Positions 42,230-50,527 of a stretch of DNA of 64,000 bases are shown here, one piece after another. The notes under the pieces were generated by a model. That model saw only the letters and a program-made list of their open reading frames with translations, made no database searches and was not told where the DNA came from. The stretch covers positions 2,356,001 to 2,420,000 of the forward strand of contig NZ_LT629799.1 in the NCBI RefSeq assembly GCF_900105785.1, read 5' to 3'. Numbering within the stretch: position 1 is the stretch's first letter; each line of letters begins with the position of its first letter. The stretch comes from Microlunatus sagamiharensis. Lineage in GTDB: Bacteria > Actinomycetota > Actinomycetes > Propionibacteriales > Propionibacteriaceae. The position numbers were made by a program, and so were the translations under genes.

Positions 42230-43219
42230 TCAGGCGCGCGGGTGGGCCTGGAGGTAGGCCGAGCGCAGGCGCTCGTCGGTGACGTGGGTGTAGATCTGCG
42301 TCGTCGCCAGGGAGGCGTGGCCGAGCATCTCCTGCACGCTGCGCAGGTCGGCGCCGCCCTCGAGCAGGTGGGTCGCCATGGCGTGGCGCAGGCCGTGGGG
42401 CCCGAGGTCCGGGGCGCCGTCGACCGTCCGCAGGGCGCGGTGGACGATCCGCCGGACCACGCGCGGGTCGAGGCGGCCCCCGCGCTCGCCGACGAAGGTC
42501 GCCGCTCCGCTCGCCGCAGTGGCCAGGGCGGGACGGCCGCGGGCCAGCCAGGACTCCAGCGCGTCGAGGGCGGGCACGCCGAGCGGGACGGAACGTTCCT
42601 TGGCCCCCTTGCCGAAGACCCGCAGCACCCGTCGGTCGCGGTCGAGGTCGCCGAGGTCCAGCCCGCAGAGCTCGGCGACGCGCACGCCCGTGGCGTAGAG
42701 CACCTCGAGCAGCGCGACGTCGCGCAGCCCCACCGGTCCCCCGTCCTCGCGGGCGATCGCGATGGCGTCCTCCAGCAGCTGCTGTGCCTCGGCCTGGCTG
42801 AGCGTCTCGGGCAGGCGCCGGTGCGGGCGGGGCGAGCGCAGCGCGGCCGAGGGGTCGGTGGGCAGCCGGTGCGTCTGCTCGGCCCAGCGGAAGAAGCCGT
42901 GCACGGCGGCCGAGCGCCGCTGCATCGTGGTGCGGGCCCGGCCCGCGGCCTGCTCGGCGGCGAGCCAGCCCCGCAGGTCGCGCAGGTCGGCGTCGGCGAG
43001 GTCGTCGACGCCGTGCTCGTGCAGGTGGACGAGCAGGCCCAGCAGGTCGGTGCGGTAGGCGCGCAGCGTGTGCGGGGAGAGCCCGCGCCGCAGCCGGAGG
43101 TCGCGCAGGTAGTCCTCCAGCGGTCCAGCGAGCGCGTCGGGCAGCGGTGCGCGGTCGTCAGCGCCAACGCCGGCCCTGGTGCCGGCGGCCGCCGCCGCCT
43201 CCTCGACCCTCGCTCCCAT
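42230..43219 (-). CDS. xerC: Site-specific tyrosine recombinase XerC
   Basis: 329 residues. The N-terminal core-binding domain includes YLRDLRLRRGLSPHTLRAYR. The catalytic residues are in ATGVRVAELCGL (Arg), GPHGLRHAMATHLL (His-Leu-Arg-His) and LGHASLATTQIYTHV (His and Tyr). It resolves chromosome dimers at dif with XerD. Its place near rpsB is the usual actinobacterial locus, so it is the housekeeping enzyme and not a mobile integrase. The ATG follows CACAGT by 6 bp. Confidence 0.92.
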   Translation of the reverse strand: MGARVEEAAAAAGTRAGVGADDRAPLPDALAGPLEDYLRDLRLRRGLSPHTLRAYRTDLLGLLVHLHEHGVDDLADADLRDLRGWLAAEQAAGRARTTMQRRSAAVHGFFRWAEQTHRLPTDPSAALRSPRPHRRLPETLSQAEAQQLLEDAIAIAREDGGPVGLRDVALLEVLYATGVRVAELCGLDLGDLDRDRRVLRVFGKGAKERSVPLGVPALDALESWLARGRPALATAASGAATFVGERGGRLDPRVVRRIVHRALRTVDGAPDLGPHGLRHAMATHLLEGGADLRSVQEMLGHASLATTQIYTHVTDERLRSAYLQAHPRA

Positions 43220-43332
43220 CCGGTCACTGTGCGTGCCTGCGGGGGCCTGGGCAAGGCGCCACCCCGCAGCCGGCGGGCGCGGACCTGCCCGACAGGCGGT
43301 CGGCGCACCGCCGCCGGCCTGGCCGGGTTCGC

Positions 43333-43338
43333 TAACCT
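43333..43338 (+). promoter_or_regulatory. -10 element of the def gene
   Basis: TAACCT, 7 bp before GTG 43346, with no ribosome-binding site in between. Confidence 0.45.
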
Positions 43339-43345
43339 GCCCGCC

Positions 43346-43954
43346 GTGACCGACGACGACCTGACGGTCGGGGGCCGCGTGCTCCCGATCACCCGCTGGG
43401 GCACCCCGGTGATGCACGCGAAGACCCGCCCGGTGGAGACCTTCGACGACGAGCTGCGCACCCTCGTGCGCGACATGTTCGCCACGATGGAGGCGGCCTC
43501 GGGTGTCGGGCTCGCGGCGACGCAGGTCGGCCTCGACCTCGCGGTGTTCGTCTACGACTGCCCCGACGAGGCCGAGGTCCGCCATGTCGGCGTCGTCTGC
43601 AACCCGGTCGTCGAGCTGCCCGAGGGCAAGGACCGCAACCTCGACGCGATCGACGAGGGCTGCCTGTCCTTCCCCGGCGGCTACCAGGAGCTCGCGCGGC
43701 CCGACCACGCGATCTGCCGGGGCCAGGACGTCGACGGCAACCCGGTCGAGATCCACGGCGACGGCCTGCTCGCCCGCTGCCTGCAGCACGAGACCGACCA
43801 CCTGAACGGCATCGTCTTCGGCGACCGGCTGTCGGCCCGCGGCCGCAAGAAGCTCCGCCAGCAGCACGACGACCTCGCCGAGCGATACCCCGACGACTGG
43901 CCCGTCTCCCCCCGCCGCGGCCCCGCGCCGGAGGCCGAGGAGGACGAGCTCTGA
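43346..43954 (+). CDS. def: Peptide deformylase
   Basis: 202 residues. All three motifs are present: GVGLAATQVG (about 50-59), EGCLSFPG (metal Cys) and QHETDHLNG (metal His pair). It removes the formyl group from new proteins. The C-terminal tail is acidic (PEAEEDEL). TAACCT lies 7 bp before the GTG, the leaderless layout. Confidence 0.96.
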   Translation: MTDDDLTVGGRVLPITRWGTPVMHAKTRPVETFDDELRTLVRDMFATMEAASGVGLAATQVGLDLAVFVYDCPDEAEVRHVGVVCNPVVELPEGKDRNLDAIDEGCLSFPGGYQELARPDHAICRGQDVDGNPVEIHGDGLLARCLQHETDHLNGIVFGDRLSARGRKKLRQQHDDLAERYPDDWPVSPRRGPAPEAEEDEL

Positions 43955-43976
43955 CCTCACCCGTCCGGCGACGGCG

Positions 43977-44786
43977 TCAGGCCGAGGGCGCCAGGGCGTA
44001 GCAGGCGATCGCCGCCGCGGCCGCGACGTTGAGCGAGTCGACGCCGGCGCGCATGGGGATGCGCGCGCGCACGGTGGCCGTCGAGGACCAGTGCGCGGAC
44101 AGACCCGCACCCTCGGTGCCGAGCAGCACCGCGACCCGGTCGTCGTCGCCGAACCGGCCGGCGACCTCGCCCAGGTCGACGCTGTCGTCGGCCAGCGTGA
44201 GGGCCACGGTCGTCACGCCCGCCTCGGCCAGCAGCGCGGGCGCGTCGCGCCAGCTCGGGAGCCGGGTCCAGGGCAGGGCGAAGACCGCGCCCATGCTCAC
44301 CTTGACCGCCCGGCGGTAGAGCGGGTCGGCGCACCGCGGCGAGAGCAGCGCCCCGTCCCAGCCGAGCCCGGCGGCGCTGCGCAGCACGGCCCCGACGTTC
44401 GCGTGGTCCACGACGTCCTCGAGCACCACGAGCCGCCGCAGCCCGAGCAGGGCGTCCACGCCCGGCAGGTCGGCGCGGTGGAACGAGGCCAGCGCGCCGC
44501 GGTGGACGTGGAAGCCGGTGACCTGCTCGGCCACGGCCTCGTCGACGACGTAGACGGGGACGTCCGGCCAGCGGGACAGCACGTCGTCGAGCCCGGCGAG
44601 CCAGCGTGGCGCCAGCAGGAACGAGCGCGGCACGTGCCCGGCCTCGGCCGCGCGGCGGATGACCTTCTCGCCCTCGGCGATGAACAGCCCCCGCTCGGAC
44701 TCCAGGCTGCGCCGCAGCGACGACTCCCGCAGGCGTACGTAGTCCCCGAGCCGCGGGTCGTCAGCGTCCTGCACCGTCTCCCGCAC
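43977..44786 (-). CDS. SpoU/TrmH family RNA 2'-O-methyltransferase
   Basis: 269 residues. SpoU motif 1 is HANVGAVLRSAAGLG, motif 2 is VAVLLGTEGAGLS and motif 3 is IPMRAGVDSLNVAAAAAIACY. The N-terminal part resembles the substrate-binding domain of 23S rRNA enzymes such as TsnR or RlmB (LFIAEGEKVIRRA). It methylates a ribose in rRNA or tRNA; the target is not certain. The GTG start lies 6 bp after CAGGAT. Confidence 0.9.
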   Translation of the reverse strand: MRETVQDADDPRLGDYVRLRESSLRRSLESERGLFIAEGEKVIRRAAEAGHVPRSFLLAPRWLAGLDDVLSRWPDVPVYVVDEAVAEQVTGFHVHRGALASFHRADLPGVDALLGLRRLVVLEDVVDHANVGAVLRSAAGLGWDGALLSPRCADPLYRRAVKVSMGAVFALPWTRLPSWRDAPALLAEAGVTTVALTLADDSVDLGEVAGRFGDDDRVAVLLGTEGAGLSAHWSSTATVRARIPMRAGVDSLNVAAAAAIACYALAPSA

Positions 44787-44841
44787 GCGCCCATCCTGCC
44801 GTGCGTCCTACGCCCGAGGAGTCGTACGCCAGCCCCACCAT

Positions 44842-44906
44842 CCGCCGAGAGGTAGGTTGCCGCGCCAATTTCGACCCTGAAGGCGCGGCAACCTACCGCT
44901 CGGCGG
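44842..44906. repeat. Palindromic dispersed repeat, copy B
   Basis: 65 bp with 25-bp arms (CCGCCGAGAGGTAGGTTGCC... and ...GGCAACCTACCGCTCGGCGG) and a 15-base AT-richer loop. It is the reverse complement of copy A at 17853-17918 apart from the loop. Here it lies in a divergent region between two gene starts, so a terminator role does not fit. Confidence 0.88.
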
Positions 44907-44945
44907 GGTTCGAGGAGGGTCGAGGGGGACCGACGGCCCGCGCCC

Positions 44946-44951
44946 TAGGCT
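44946..44951 (+). promoter_or_regulatory. -10 element of the YbaK gene
   Basis: TAGGCT, 6 bp before GTG 44958. It is 40 bp beyond palindromic copy B. Confidence 0.45.
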
Positions 44952-44957
44952 GACGTC

Positions 44958-45509
44958 GTGCCCGCCCCCACCCTCGGAACCCTCCCCTGGCGCCCCGCGC
45001 TCGAGCATCTCGACCTCCTGGCCGCGCCGACGGCCGCGGCGCTCGGTTCGGCGGACGCGAGCTGGGCGGCGGACGTCCACGCCGCCGCCATCGACGAGGA
45101 CCTCGCCGACACCGCGGCGTTCTGCGAGGCGTACGAGGTGCCGCTCGCGGCGTCCGCCAACTGCGTGGTCGTCGCCGGGCGCCGGGGCGAGTCGACGACC
45201 CTCGCGGCCTGCCTGGTCCTGGCCACCGACCGCGCCGACGTCAACAAGGCGGTGCGTCACCAGCTGGGCGTCCGCAAGATCTCCTTCGCGCCGATGGACG
45301 AGGCGGTGGAGCGCACGGGCATGGCGTACGGCGGGATCACCCCGGTCGGGCTGCCCGGCGAGTGGCCGGTCCTCGTGGACGAGGCCGTGCTCGAGCAGCC
45401 CTGGGTCGTGGTCGGCAGCGGGACCCGCGGCAGCAAGCTGCTGCTGCCCGGCACCCACCTCGCCGACCTGACCGGCGCCCACGTGATGCTGCTGCGCCAG
45501 GTCGGCTGA
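44958..45509 (+). CDS. YbaK/EbsC family aminoacyl-tRNA deacylase
   Basis: 183 residues. ANCVVVAGRRGESTTLAACLV, then KAVRHQLGVRKISFAPMDEAVERTGMAYGGITPVGLP matches the YbaK fold in two segments. It hydrolyses mischarged tRNA such as Cys-tRNA(Pro). TAGGCT sits 6 bp before the GTG, the leaderless layout. The gene is divergent from the SpoU gene across palindromic copy B. Confidence 0.9.
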   Translation: MPAPTLGTLPWRPALEHLDLLAAPTAAALGSADASWAADVHAAAIDEDLADTAAFCEAYEVPLAASANCVVVAGRRGESTTLAACLVLATDRADVNKAVRHQLGVRKISFAPMDEAVERTGMAYGGITPVGLPGEWPVLVDEAVLEQPWVVVGSGTRGSKLLLPGTHLADLTGAHVMLLRQVG

Positions 45510-45531
45510 ACCCCCGCCTGCGGGACCGGCC

Positions 45532-46305
45532 TCAGCGCAGCAGGTTGACGATCGCCGCCACGCCGACGGCGACGATGACGACGCGGTAGACGGTCGGCGG
45601 CAATCGGCGACCCACCCTCGCGCCGAGCTGCGCGCCGAGCACGGCGCCGACCCCGATCGCGACGGCCACGGGCCAGTCGACGTCGCTGACGATGATGAAG
45701 ACGATCCCGGCGACGCCGTTCACGAGCATCGCCAGCACGTTCTTGAGGGCGTTGATGCGCGGCAGGGGCTCGTCGAGCCCGATGCCGAGGATGCCGATCA
45801 GCAGCACGCCCTGCGCGGCGCCGAAGTAGCCGCCGTAGACACCGGTCCCGAGCACGCCGGCCCCGAGGGCGACGGCCCCGCCGCGTCGCAGCTCGCCGCT
45901 GCCCACGCCGGCCCGCTCACGCCGGGCCGCGACCCGCCGCGAGAGCGCCGGCTGCAGGAGGACGAGCACGCAGCCGATGGCGATCAGCACCGGGACGATC
46001 GCCGCGAAGGCCGAGGCCGGCAGCAGCAGGAGCAGGACCGCGCCGATGATGCCGCCGGCGAGCGACAGGGGCCCGAGCCGCAGGATCCGCGACCGCTGGC
46101 CCCTGAGCTCCGGGCGCATGGCCCACGCCCCGGCGAAGGAACCGGGCGCGAGGCCGATCGTGTTCGACACGTTGGCCACCACCGGCGGCACACCCAGGGC
46201 CAGCAGCACCGGGAACGTGATGAGGGTGCCCGAGCCGACCACCGTGTTGATGAAGCCGGCCCAGACACCCGCCAGGCCAACCAGGAGGAGGTCGACCCAG
46301 GTCAC
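45532..46305 (-). CDS. TauE/SafE family membrane transporter
   Basis: 257 residues with about eight membrane helices. Two repeated halves begin LAGVWAGFINTVVGSGTLI and GVLGTGVYGGYFGAAQGVLL, typical of the family. It may export sulfite or another organic anion; substrate unknown. The GTG start lies 6 bp after TAACGT (46312-46317, minus strand), and the TAA of that hexamer is the stop codon of the upstream stomatin gene. Confidence 0.9.
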   Translation of the reverse strand: MTWVDLLLVGLAGVWAGFINTVVGSGTLITFPVLLALGVPPVVANVSNTIGLAPGSFAGAWAMRPELRGQRSRILRLGPLSLAGGIIGAVLLLLLPASAFAAIVPVLIAIGCVLVLLQPALSRRVAARRERAGVGSGELRRGGAVALGAGVLGTGVYGGYFGAAQGVLLIGILGIGLDEPLPRINALKNVLAMLVNGVAGIVFIIVSDVDWPVAVAIGVGAVLGAQLGARVGRRLPPTVYRVVIVAVGVAAIVNLLR

Positions 46306-46311
46306 CGCTGC

Positions 46312-46317
46312 ACGTTA
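46312..46317 (-). promoter_or_regulatory. -10 element of the TauE gene, overlapping a stop codon
   Basis: TAACGT on the minus strand. Its TAA (46315-46317) is the stop of the upstream gene; the GTG of the TauE gene follows 6 bp later. Confidence 0.45.
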
Positions 46318-47550
46318 GCGGGCTTCCTCCACCGGCTCGGGCTCGGCGGACGGCGTGGACGACGGCTGCGCCGCGGGGGCGTCGGCGGTGCCGTCGCGCT
46401 GCTCCGAGCCGTCGGTCACCGCCTGGATCTTGTCGCCCGCCGACACCGGCTGCGAGAGCCGTACGTTCGGGCGCTCGAGCTGCTGCGCCGCCGCGATGGC
46501 CTCCTCGACGGTGCGGCGCGAGGCCTCCTCGTCGTCGCGCGACTGCTGGTCGATCTCGGCCTGCACGTCGATCTTCGGCGGGGCCGTGAACTGCCCGGAC
46601 GCCGCCGGGATGCCGTTCGAGGCCGGCGCCGCGGACTGGCCGCCGACGGCCTGCCCGACGATCCCGCCGAGGCCCTTGAGGGCGTCGTTCAGCTCGCTGG
46701 GCACGATCCACATCTTGTTGGCGTCGCCCTTGGCCAGCGCCGGCAGCATCTGCAGGTACTGGTACGCGAGCAGCGCCTGGTCGGGCTGGCCGGCGTGGAT
46801 GGCGTTGAACACCGTCCCGATGGCCTGCGCCTCGCCCTCGGCGCGCAGCATCTGCGCCTGGCGGTCGGCCTGCGCGCGGAGCACAGCGGCCTCGCGGTCA
46901 CCCTGCGCCCGCAGGATGGCCGACTCCTTCTCACCGCCGGCCGAGAGGATGCTCGACTGGCGCTGGCCCTCGGCGATGAGGATGGCGGCCCGCTTGTCGC
47001 GCTCGGCGCGGGCACCCTTCTCCATCGCGTCGCGGATCGTGGGCGGCGGGTCGATGGCCCGCAGCTCGACGCGGTTGACCTTGATCCCCCACTTGCCGGT
47101 CGCCTCGTCGAGGACGACGCGCAGCTTCTGGTTGATCTCCTCGCGGCTGGTCAGGGTCTGCTCGAGGTCGAGGCCACCGATGATGTTGCGCAGCGTGGTC
47201 TGGGTGAGCTGCTCGATCGCCTTGACGTAGTCCTGCGCCTCGTACGCGGCGCGGACCGGGTCGATGATCTGGAAGTAGATGACCGAGTCGATGCCGACCA
47301 TCAGGTTGTCCTCGGTGATCACGCCCTGCGGCGGGAACGGGACGACCTGCTCGCGCATGTCGAGGTTGAGCCGGACCTTGTCCAGCACGGGGATGAGCAG
47401 GTGCGGGCCGGGCTCGAGCGTCCGGTTGAAGCGGCCGAGGCGCTCCACCATCCCGACGCGCTGCTGGCGGATGACCCGCACGGAGCTGGCCAGGATGAAG
47501 ATCACCGCGAAGGCGACGACCAGGGCGATGATGAGTGACGACGGGTCCAT
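46315..47550 (-). CDS. Stomatin/SPFH (Band 7) membrane protein
   Basis: 411 residues. An N-terminal membrane helix (about 5-25) is followed by the Band 7 domain (VRVIRQQRVGMVERLGRFNRTLEPG to about residue 200) and a coiled coil rich in Ala/Gln/Arg (AILIAEGQRQSSILSAGGEKES). A Gly/Ala/Glu-rich tail ends the protein. Such proteins form membrane microdomain scaffolds. With NfeD upstream on the same strand (131-bp gap) it makes the well-known stomatin-NfeD pair. Confidence 0.93.
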   Translation of the reverse strand: MDPSSLIIALVVAFAVIFILASSVRVIRQQRVGMVERLGRFNRTLEPGPHLLIPVLDKVRLNLDMREQVVPFPPQGVITEDNLMVGIDSVIYFQIIDPVRAAYEAQDYVKAIEQLTQTTLRNIIGGLDLEQTLTSREEINQKLRVVLDEATGKWGIKVNRVELRAIDPPPTIRDAMEKGARAERDKRAAILIAEGQRQSSILSAGGEKESAILRAQGDREAAVLRAQADRQAQMLRAEGEAQAIGTVFNAIHAGQPDQALLAYQYLQMLPALAKGDANKMWIVPSELNDALKGLGGIVGQAVGGQSAAPASNGIPAASGQFTAPPKIDVQAEIDQQSRDDEEASRRTVEEAIAAAQQLERPNVRLSQPVSAGDKIQAVTDGSEQRDGTADAPAAQPSSTPSAEPEPVEEAR

Positions 47551-47681
47551 CGTTCCCTCCAGGGGGATTGGTCCGGCACCCCAGTGTGCCTCGCCGTACC
47601 GCGGAGCGGCCTACGACCCCGTCACACCGGCCCCACAGGACCCAGCCCGACGACACCCGCCATGGGCGCCCGTGACGAGCG

Positions 47682-48152
47682 TCAGGGCAGCTCGCCGTAC
47701 TTGGGGTAGACGACCGCGATCGCGCCGTCGATCTCGTAGACCTCGATCTCGGTGCCCTGCTCGATGACCACGTCGGAGGCGTACGTCCGCGCCGACCAGG
47801 TCTGCCCGTCGACCTTGATCTCGCCGCTGCCGCGGTCGATCTGCGAGGTGGCCATGCCGCTGCTGCCGACCATCTTGTCGGTCGAGGAGCGGTAGCCGGG
47901 CATGGCGCGCACCGTCGCCAGCACGCTGGGCCGCAGGAAGATCAGCATCCCCGCGCTGACGCCGGCGCCGACCAGGATCTGCAGCACCCACAGGTCGGGC
48001 GCGACCGCGGCGGTGCCGGCCGCGGCCAGGGCGCCGACGGCGAGCATGATCAGCACGAGGTCGAGCGACACCACCTCGGCGACGGCGAGGACAAGCGCGA
48101 GCGCCAGCCAGAGGGCCCAGGCGTGCTCGCCGAGCCAGTCGGTCAGATTCAT
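47682..48152 (-). CDS. NfeD-like membrane protein
   Basis: 156 residues. Three or so membrane helices (about 10-75) precede an OB-fold domain (MVGSSGMATSQIDRGSGEIKVDG). This is the short NfeD type, which lacks the protease domain. It works with the adjacent stomatin in membrane organisation. The ATG is preceded by GGAGGTGGACC. Confidence 0.9.
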   Translation of the reverse strand: MNLTDWLGEHAWALWLALALVLAVAEVVSLDLVLIMLAVGALAAAGTAAVAPDLWVLQILVGAGVSAGMLIFLRPSVLATVRAMPGYRSSTDKMVGSSGMATSQIDRGSGEIKVDGQTWSARTYASDVVIEQGTEIEVYEIDGAIAVVYPKYGELP

Positions 48153-48219
48153 GGTCCACCTCCTCCGGCCAACGGGCCAGTACGCCCATGGTGCCAGGCG
48201 GAGCCTGACGGGCGGGGGC

Positions 48220-49002
48220 TCAGCGCGCCTGGGCCGACCAGCGGCCGGCGCGCGAGGTGAGCTCGACCTCGAGGTCGAAGGTCTCCCCCAGCCGCTGCGC
48301 CGTCAGCGTCTCCTCGATCGGACCCGCGGCCACGACCCGGCCGTGCTTGAGCAGCAGCACGTGGGTGACGCCGACCGGGATCTCCTCGACGTGGTGCGTG
48401 ACGAGGACCGAGGCCGGCGCGTACGGGTCGGAGGCCAGCTCGCCGAGCGTGCGCAGCAGCGTCTCGCGCCCGGTGAGGTCGAGGCCGGCGGACGGCTCGT
48501 CGAGCAGCAGCAGCTCGGGGTCGGTCATCAGCGCCCGCGCGATCTGCACGCGCTTGCGCTCGCCCTCGCTCAGCGTGCCGAAGGTCCGGTCCGCGAGCCC
48601 GGCGATCGCCAGCGACTCCAGGAGCTCGTCGGCGCGCTCGTGGTCGAGGTCGTCGTAGGACTCGCGCCAGCGCCCGAGCACGGCGTACGAGGCGGAGACG
48701 ACGACGTCGTGCACGCGCTCGGAGCGCGGGATGCGCTCGGCCAGAGCGGCGGAGGTGAGGCCGATGCGCGGGCGCAGCTCGAAGACGTCGACGGTGCCGA
48801 GCACCTCGTCGAGGAGCCCGACGACCCCGGTCGAGGGGTGGATCTGCGCCGCGAGCAGCTGCAGCAGCGTCGTCTTGCCGGCCCCGTTGGGGCCGAGGAC
48901 GACCCACCGGTCGCTCTCGTCCACGGTCCATGTCACGTCGTCGAGCAGGGTCGCTGAGCCCCGGACGACGCCCACCCCGGCGAGATCGACGACTGCAGCC
49001 AC
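48220..49002 (-). CDS. ABC transporter ATP-binding protein
   Basis: 260 residues. Walker A is GPNGAGKTT, the signature is LSEGERKRVQIARAL, Walker B is LLLLDEPSAGLD and the switch is THHVEEIPVGVTH. No membrane partner lies next to it. Proteins of this type (YlmA/ModF-like) are stand-alone ATPases of unclear substrate. TAGGGT (49009-49014, minus strand) lies 6 bp before the GTG, the leaderless layout. Confidence 0.92.
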   Translation of the reverse strand: MAAVVDLAGVGVVRGSATLLDDVTWTVDESDRWVVLGPNGAGKTTLLQLLAAQIHPSTGVVGLLDEVLGTVDVFELRPRIGLTSAALAERIPRSERVHDVVVSASYAVLGRWRESYDDLDHERADELLESLAIAGLADRTFGTLSEGERKRVQIARALMTDPELLLLDEPSAGLDLTGRETLLRTLGELASDPYAPASVLVTHHVEEIPVGVTHVLLLKHGRVVAAGPIEETLTAQRLGETFDLEVELTSRAGRWSAQAR

Positions 49003-49008
49003 GCGGCG

Positions 49009-49014
49009 ACCCTA
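49009..49014 (-). promoter_or_regulatory. -10 element of the ABC ATPase gene at 48220
   Basis: TAGGGT on the minus strand, 6 bp before GTG 49002. Confidence 0.45.
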
Positions 49015-49065
49015 CCGGTCCCGCACGGCCCGTCCGGGACTCCGGTCCGCGTGCCCGCCCGGACG

Positions 49066-49071
49066 TACGGT
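49066..49071 (+). promoter_or_regulatory. -10 element of the hypothetical gene at 49079
   Basis: TACGGT, 7 bp before GTG 49079. The same hexamer precedes the ArsR-like gene. Confidence 0.45.
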
Positions 49072-49078
49072 GTCTGCC

Positions 49079-49807
49079 GTGGAAGCCCCCCTGCCGGCGA
49101 GCGAACGCCTCTCGCTGCGGCTGGTCGTCAACCTGAACGCGGTCCTGCACGGCCGCCTCGCCGCCGAGCGGGCGGCGGCGGAGGTGATCGGCGACGACGT
49201 CGCCCACCACCTCGTCGACCCCGACGGCCTGCTCGGGCTGGACCCCCTCACCGCGACCGAGCTCGACGACGGCTTCGCCGCGCTGGTGGCCGCTGAGCCG
49301 GAGCGCTGGCTGCTCGCCCTGCCGGTGCCCGGGGCCCTCGCCCCGCTGCGCGGCCCGGTCGCCCTGAACACCGCCGCTCTCGCGGCGGGCGAGGCCGCCG
49401 TCGCCGAGGGCGGCAGCGTCGCGCTCGTGCCCCACCGGGTCGGGCAGGCCGTGCAGTGGCGGGTCCACGCGGCCGCACGCCCCTTCGCCCCGCCCACCCT
49501 CTACGAGGCCGAGCGGGAGCTCAGCGAGGCGGTCCTGCGGGCCGCGACCACGCTGACCCACCTCGACGTCGCCTCCGGGACCCGGCCCCGCGACCGCGGC
49601 ACGGCCCTCGCGCCCGGCTACCCGCCGCGCGCCCGCCTCGCCGCGGACCGTGCCGCGCGTCTGCTGGCCGCCTGCGACGAGGCGCTCGCCACCGACGGGG
49701 CCGCGATCACGCTGCACGAGGCCGAGGTCCGCTCCCGCGAGCTGCGGGTGGTCCGCACCGCCGCCGGCCAGGCCCTCTGCGCGGCCGCCGGCTGGCCGGA
49801 GGCCTGA
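49079..49807 (+). CDS. Hypothetical protein
   Basis: 242 residues, no signal peptide or membrane helix. RLSLRLVVNLNAVLHGRLAAERAAAEV and later PTLYEAERELSEAVLRAATTL are helical; TAITLHEAEVRSRELRVVRT is near the end in altered form. I do not recognise the family, but the sequence is well ordered and codon use is normal, so the gene is probably real. TACGGT lies 7 bp before the GTG. It precedes the GyrI-like gene by 99 bp. Confidence 0.75.
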   Translation: MEAPLPASERLSLRLVVNLNAVLHGRLAAERAAAEVIGDDVAHHLVDPDGLLGLDPLTATELDDGFAALVAAEPERWLLALPVPGALAPLRGPVALNTAALAAGEAAVAEGGSVALVPHRVGQAVQWRVHAAARPFAPPTLYEAERELSEAVLRAATTLTHLDVASGTRPRDRGTALAPGYPPRARLAADRAARLLAACDEALATDGAAITLHEAEVRSRELRVVRTAAGQALCAAAGWPEA

Positions 49808-49906
49808 GGCCCGCACCTCTCGTCGGGGCCGTCGACGCGCCCGAGCATGGGCGCGCGATGATGGGTTCAGGACGCACACCGCTCGGGGCGGACGGAGGCG
49901 TCGACC

Positions 49907-50521
49907 GTGACGAAGGCCGACCTGAAGCGCGAGATCACCACCTACGCGGCACCGCGCGGCCGCTTCCAGCTGGTCGTGGTCGCACCGGCCCGCTACCTGG
50001 CCCTCGACGGCCGCGGGGACCCGAACTCGGCGCCCGCCTACCGCGACGCGCTGGCGACTCTCTACCCGGTGGCGTACCGGCTCAAGCTCGCGAGCAAGAC
50101 GGTCCTCGACCGCGACTACGGCGTGATGCCGCTCGAGGCGCTGTGGTGGGCCGACGACCTGGACACCTTCACCAGCGCCCGCGACAAGTCGCGCTGGCAC
50201 TGGCGCCTGCTCAACCTCGTGCCCGCCTGGCTCACCGCCGTCCACGTGGCCGCGGCGCAGGACGTCGTCGCCCGCACCGGGCACGCCCCCGCGATCGCCG
50301 ACCTGCGCCTCGAACCCCTCGACGAGGGCCTGGTCGTGCAGACGCTGCACGTCGGGCCGTACGACGAGGAGGGCCCGGTGCTCGCGGCGATGCACGAGCA
50401 CGTGACGGCCGAGGGCTACGCCCTGACCGGCCGGCACCACGAGGTCTACCTCAGCGACCCCCGCCGCACCGCGCCCGCCCGGCTCCGGACGATCCTCCGC
50501 CAGCCCGTGACAAGGGGCTGA
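49907..50521 (+). CDS. GyrI-like small-molecule-binding protein
   Basis: 204 residues, matching the COG4832/GyrI-like group. The first strand is RFQLVVVAPARYLALDGRG and the second half has VVQTLHVGPYDEEGPVLAAMHEHVTAEGY, the small-molecule-binding core in two segments. There is no DNA-binding domain, so it is a stand-alone ligand-binding or hydrolase-like protein. The ligand is unknown. It is convergent with fabI; the gap is 6 bp. Confidence 0.87.
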   Translation: MTKADLKREITTYAAPRGRFQLVVVAPARYLALDGRGDPNSAPAYRDALATLYPVAYRLKLASKTVLDRDYGVMPLEALWWADDLDTFTSARDKSRWHWRLLNLVPAWLTAVHVAAAQDVVARTGHAPAIADLRLEPLDEGLVVQTLHVGPYDEEGPVLAAMHEHVTAEGYALTGRHHEVYLSDPRRTAPARLRTILRQPVTRG

Positions 50522-50527
50522 CGACGG

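Noticed and set aside
42230-43219. Tyrosine recombinase as sign of a mobile element
   Set aside because: The sequence and its locus next to rpsB and def fit housekeeping XerC; no attachment-site repeats, cargo or base-composition change are seen.
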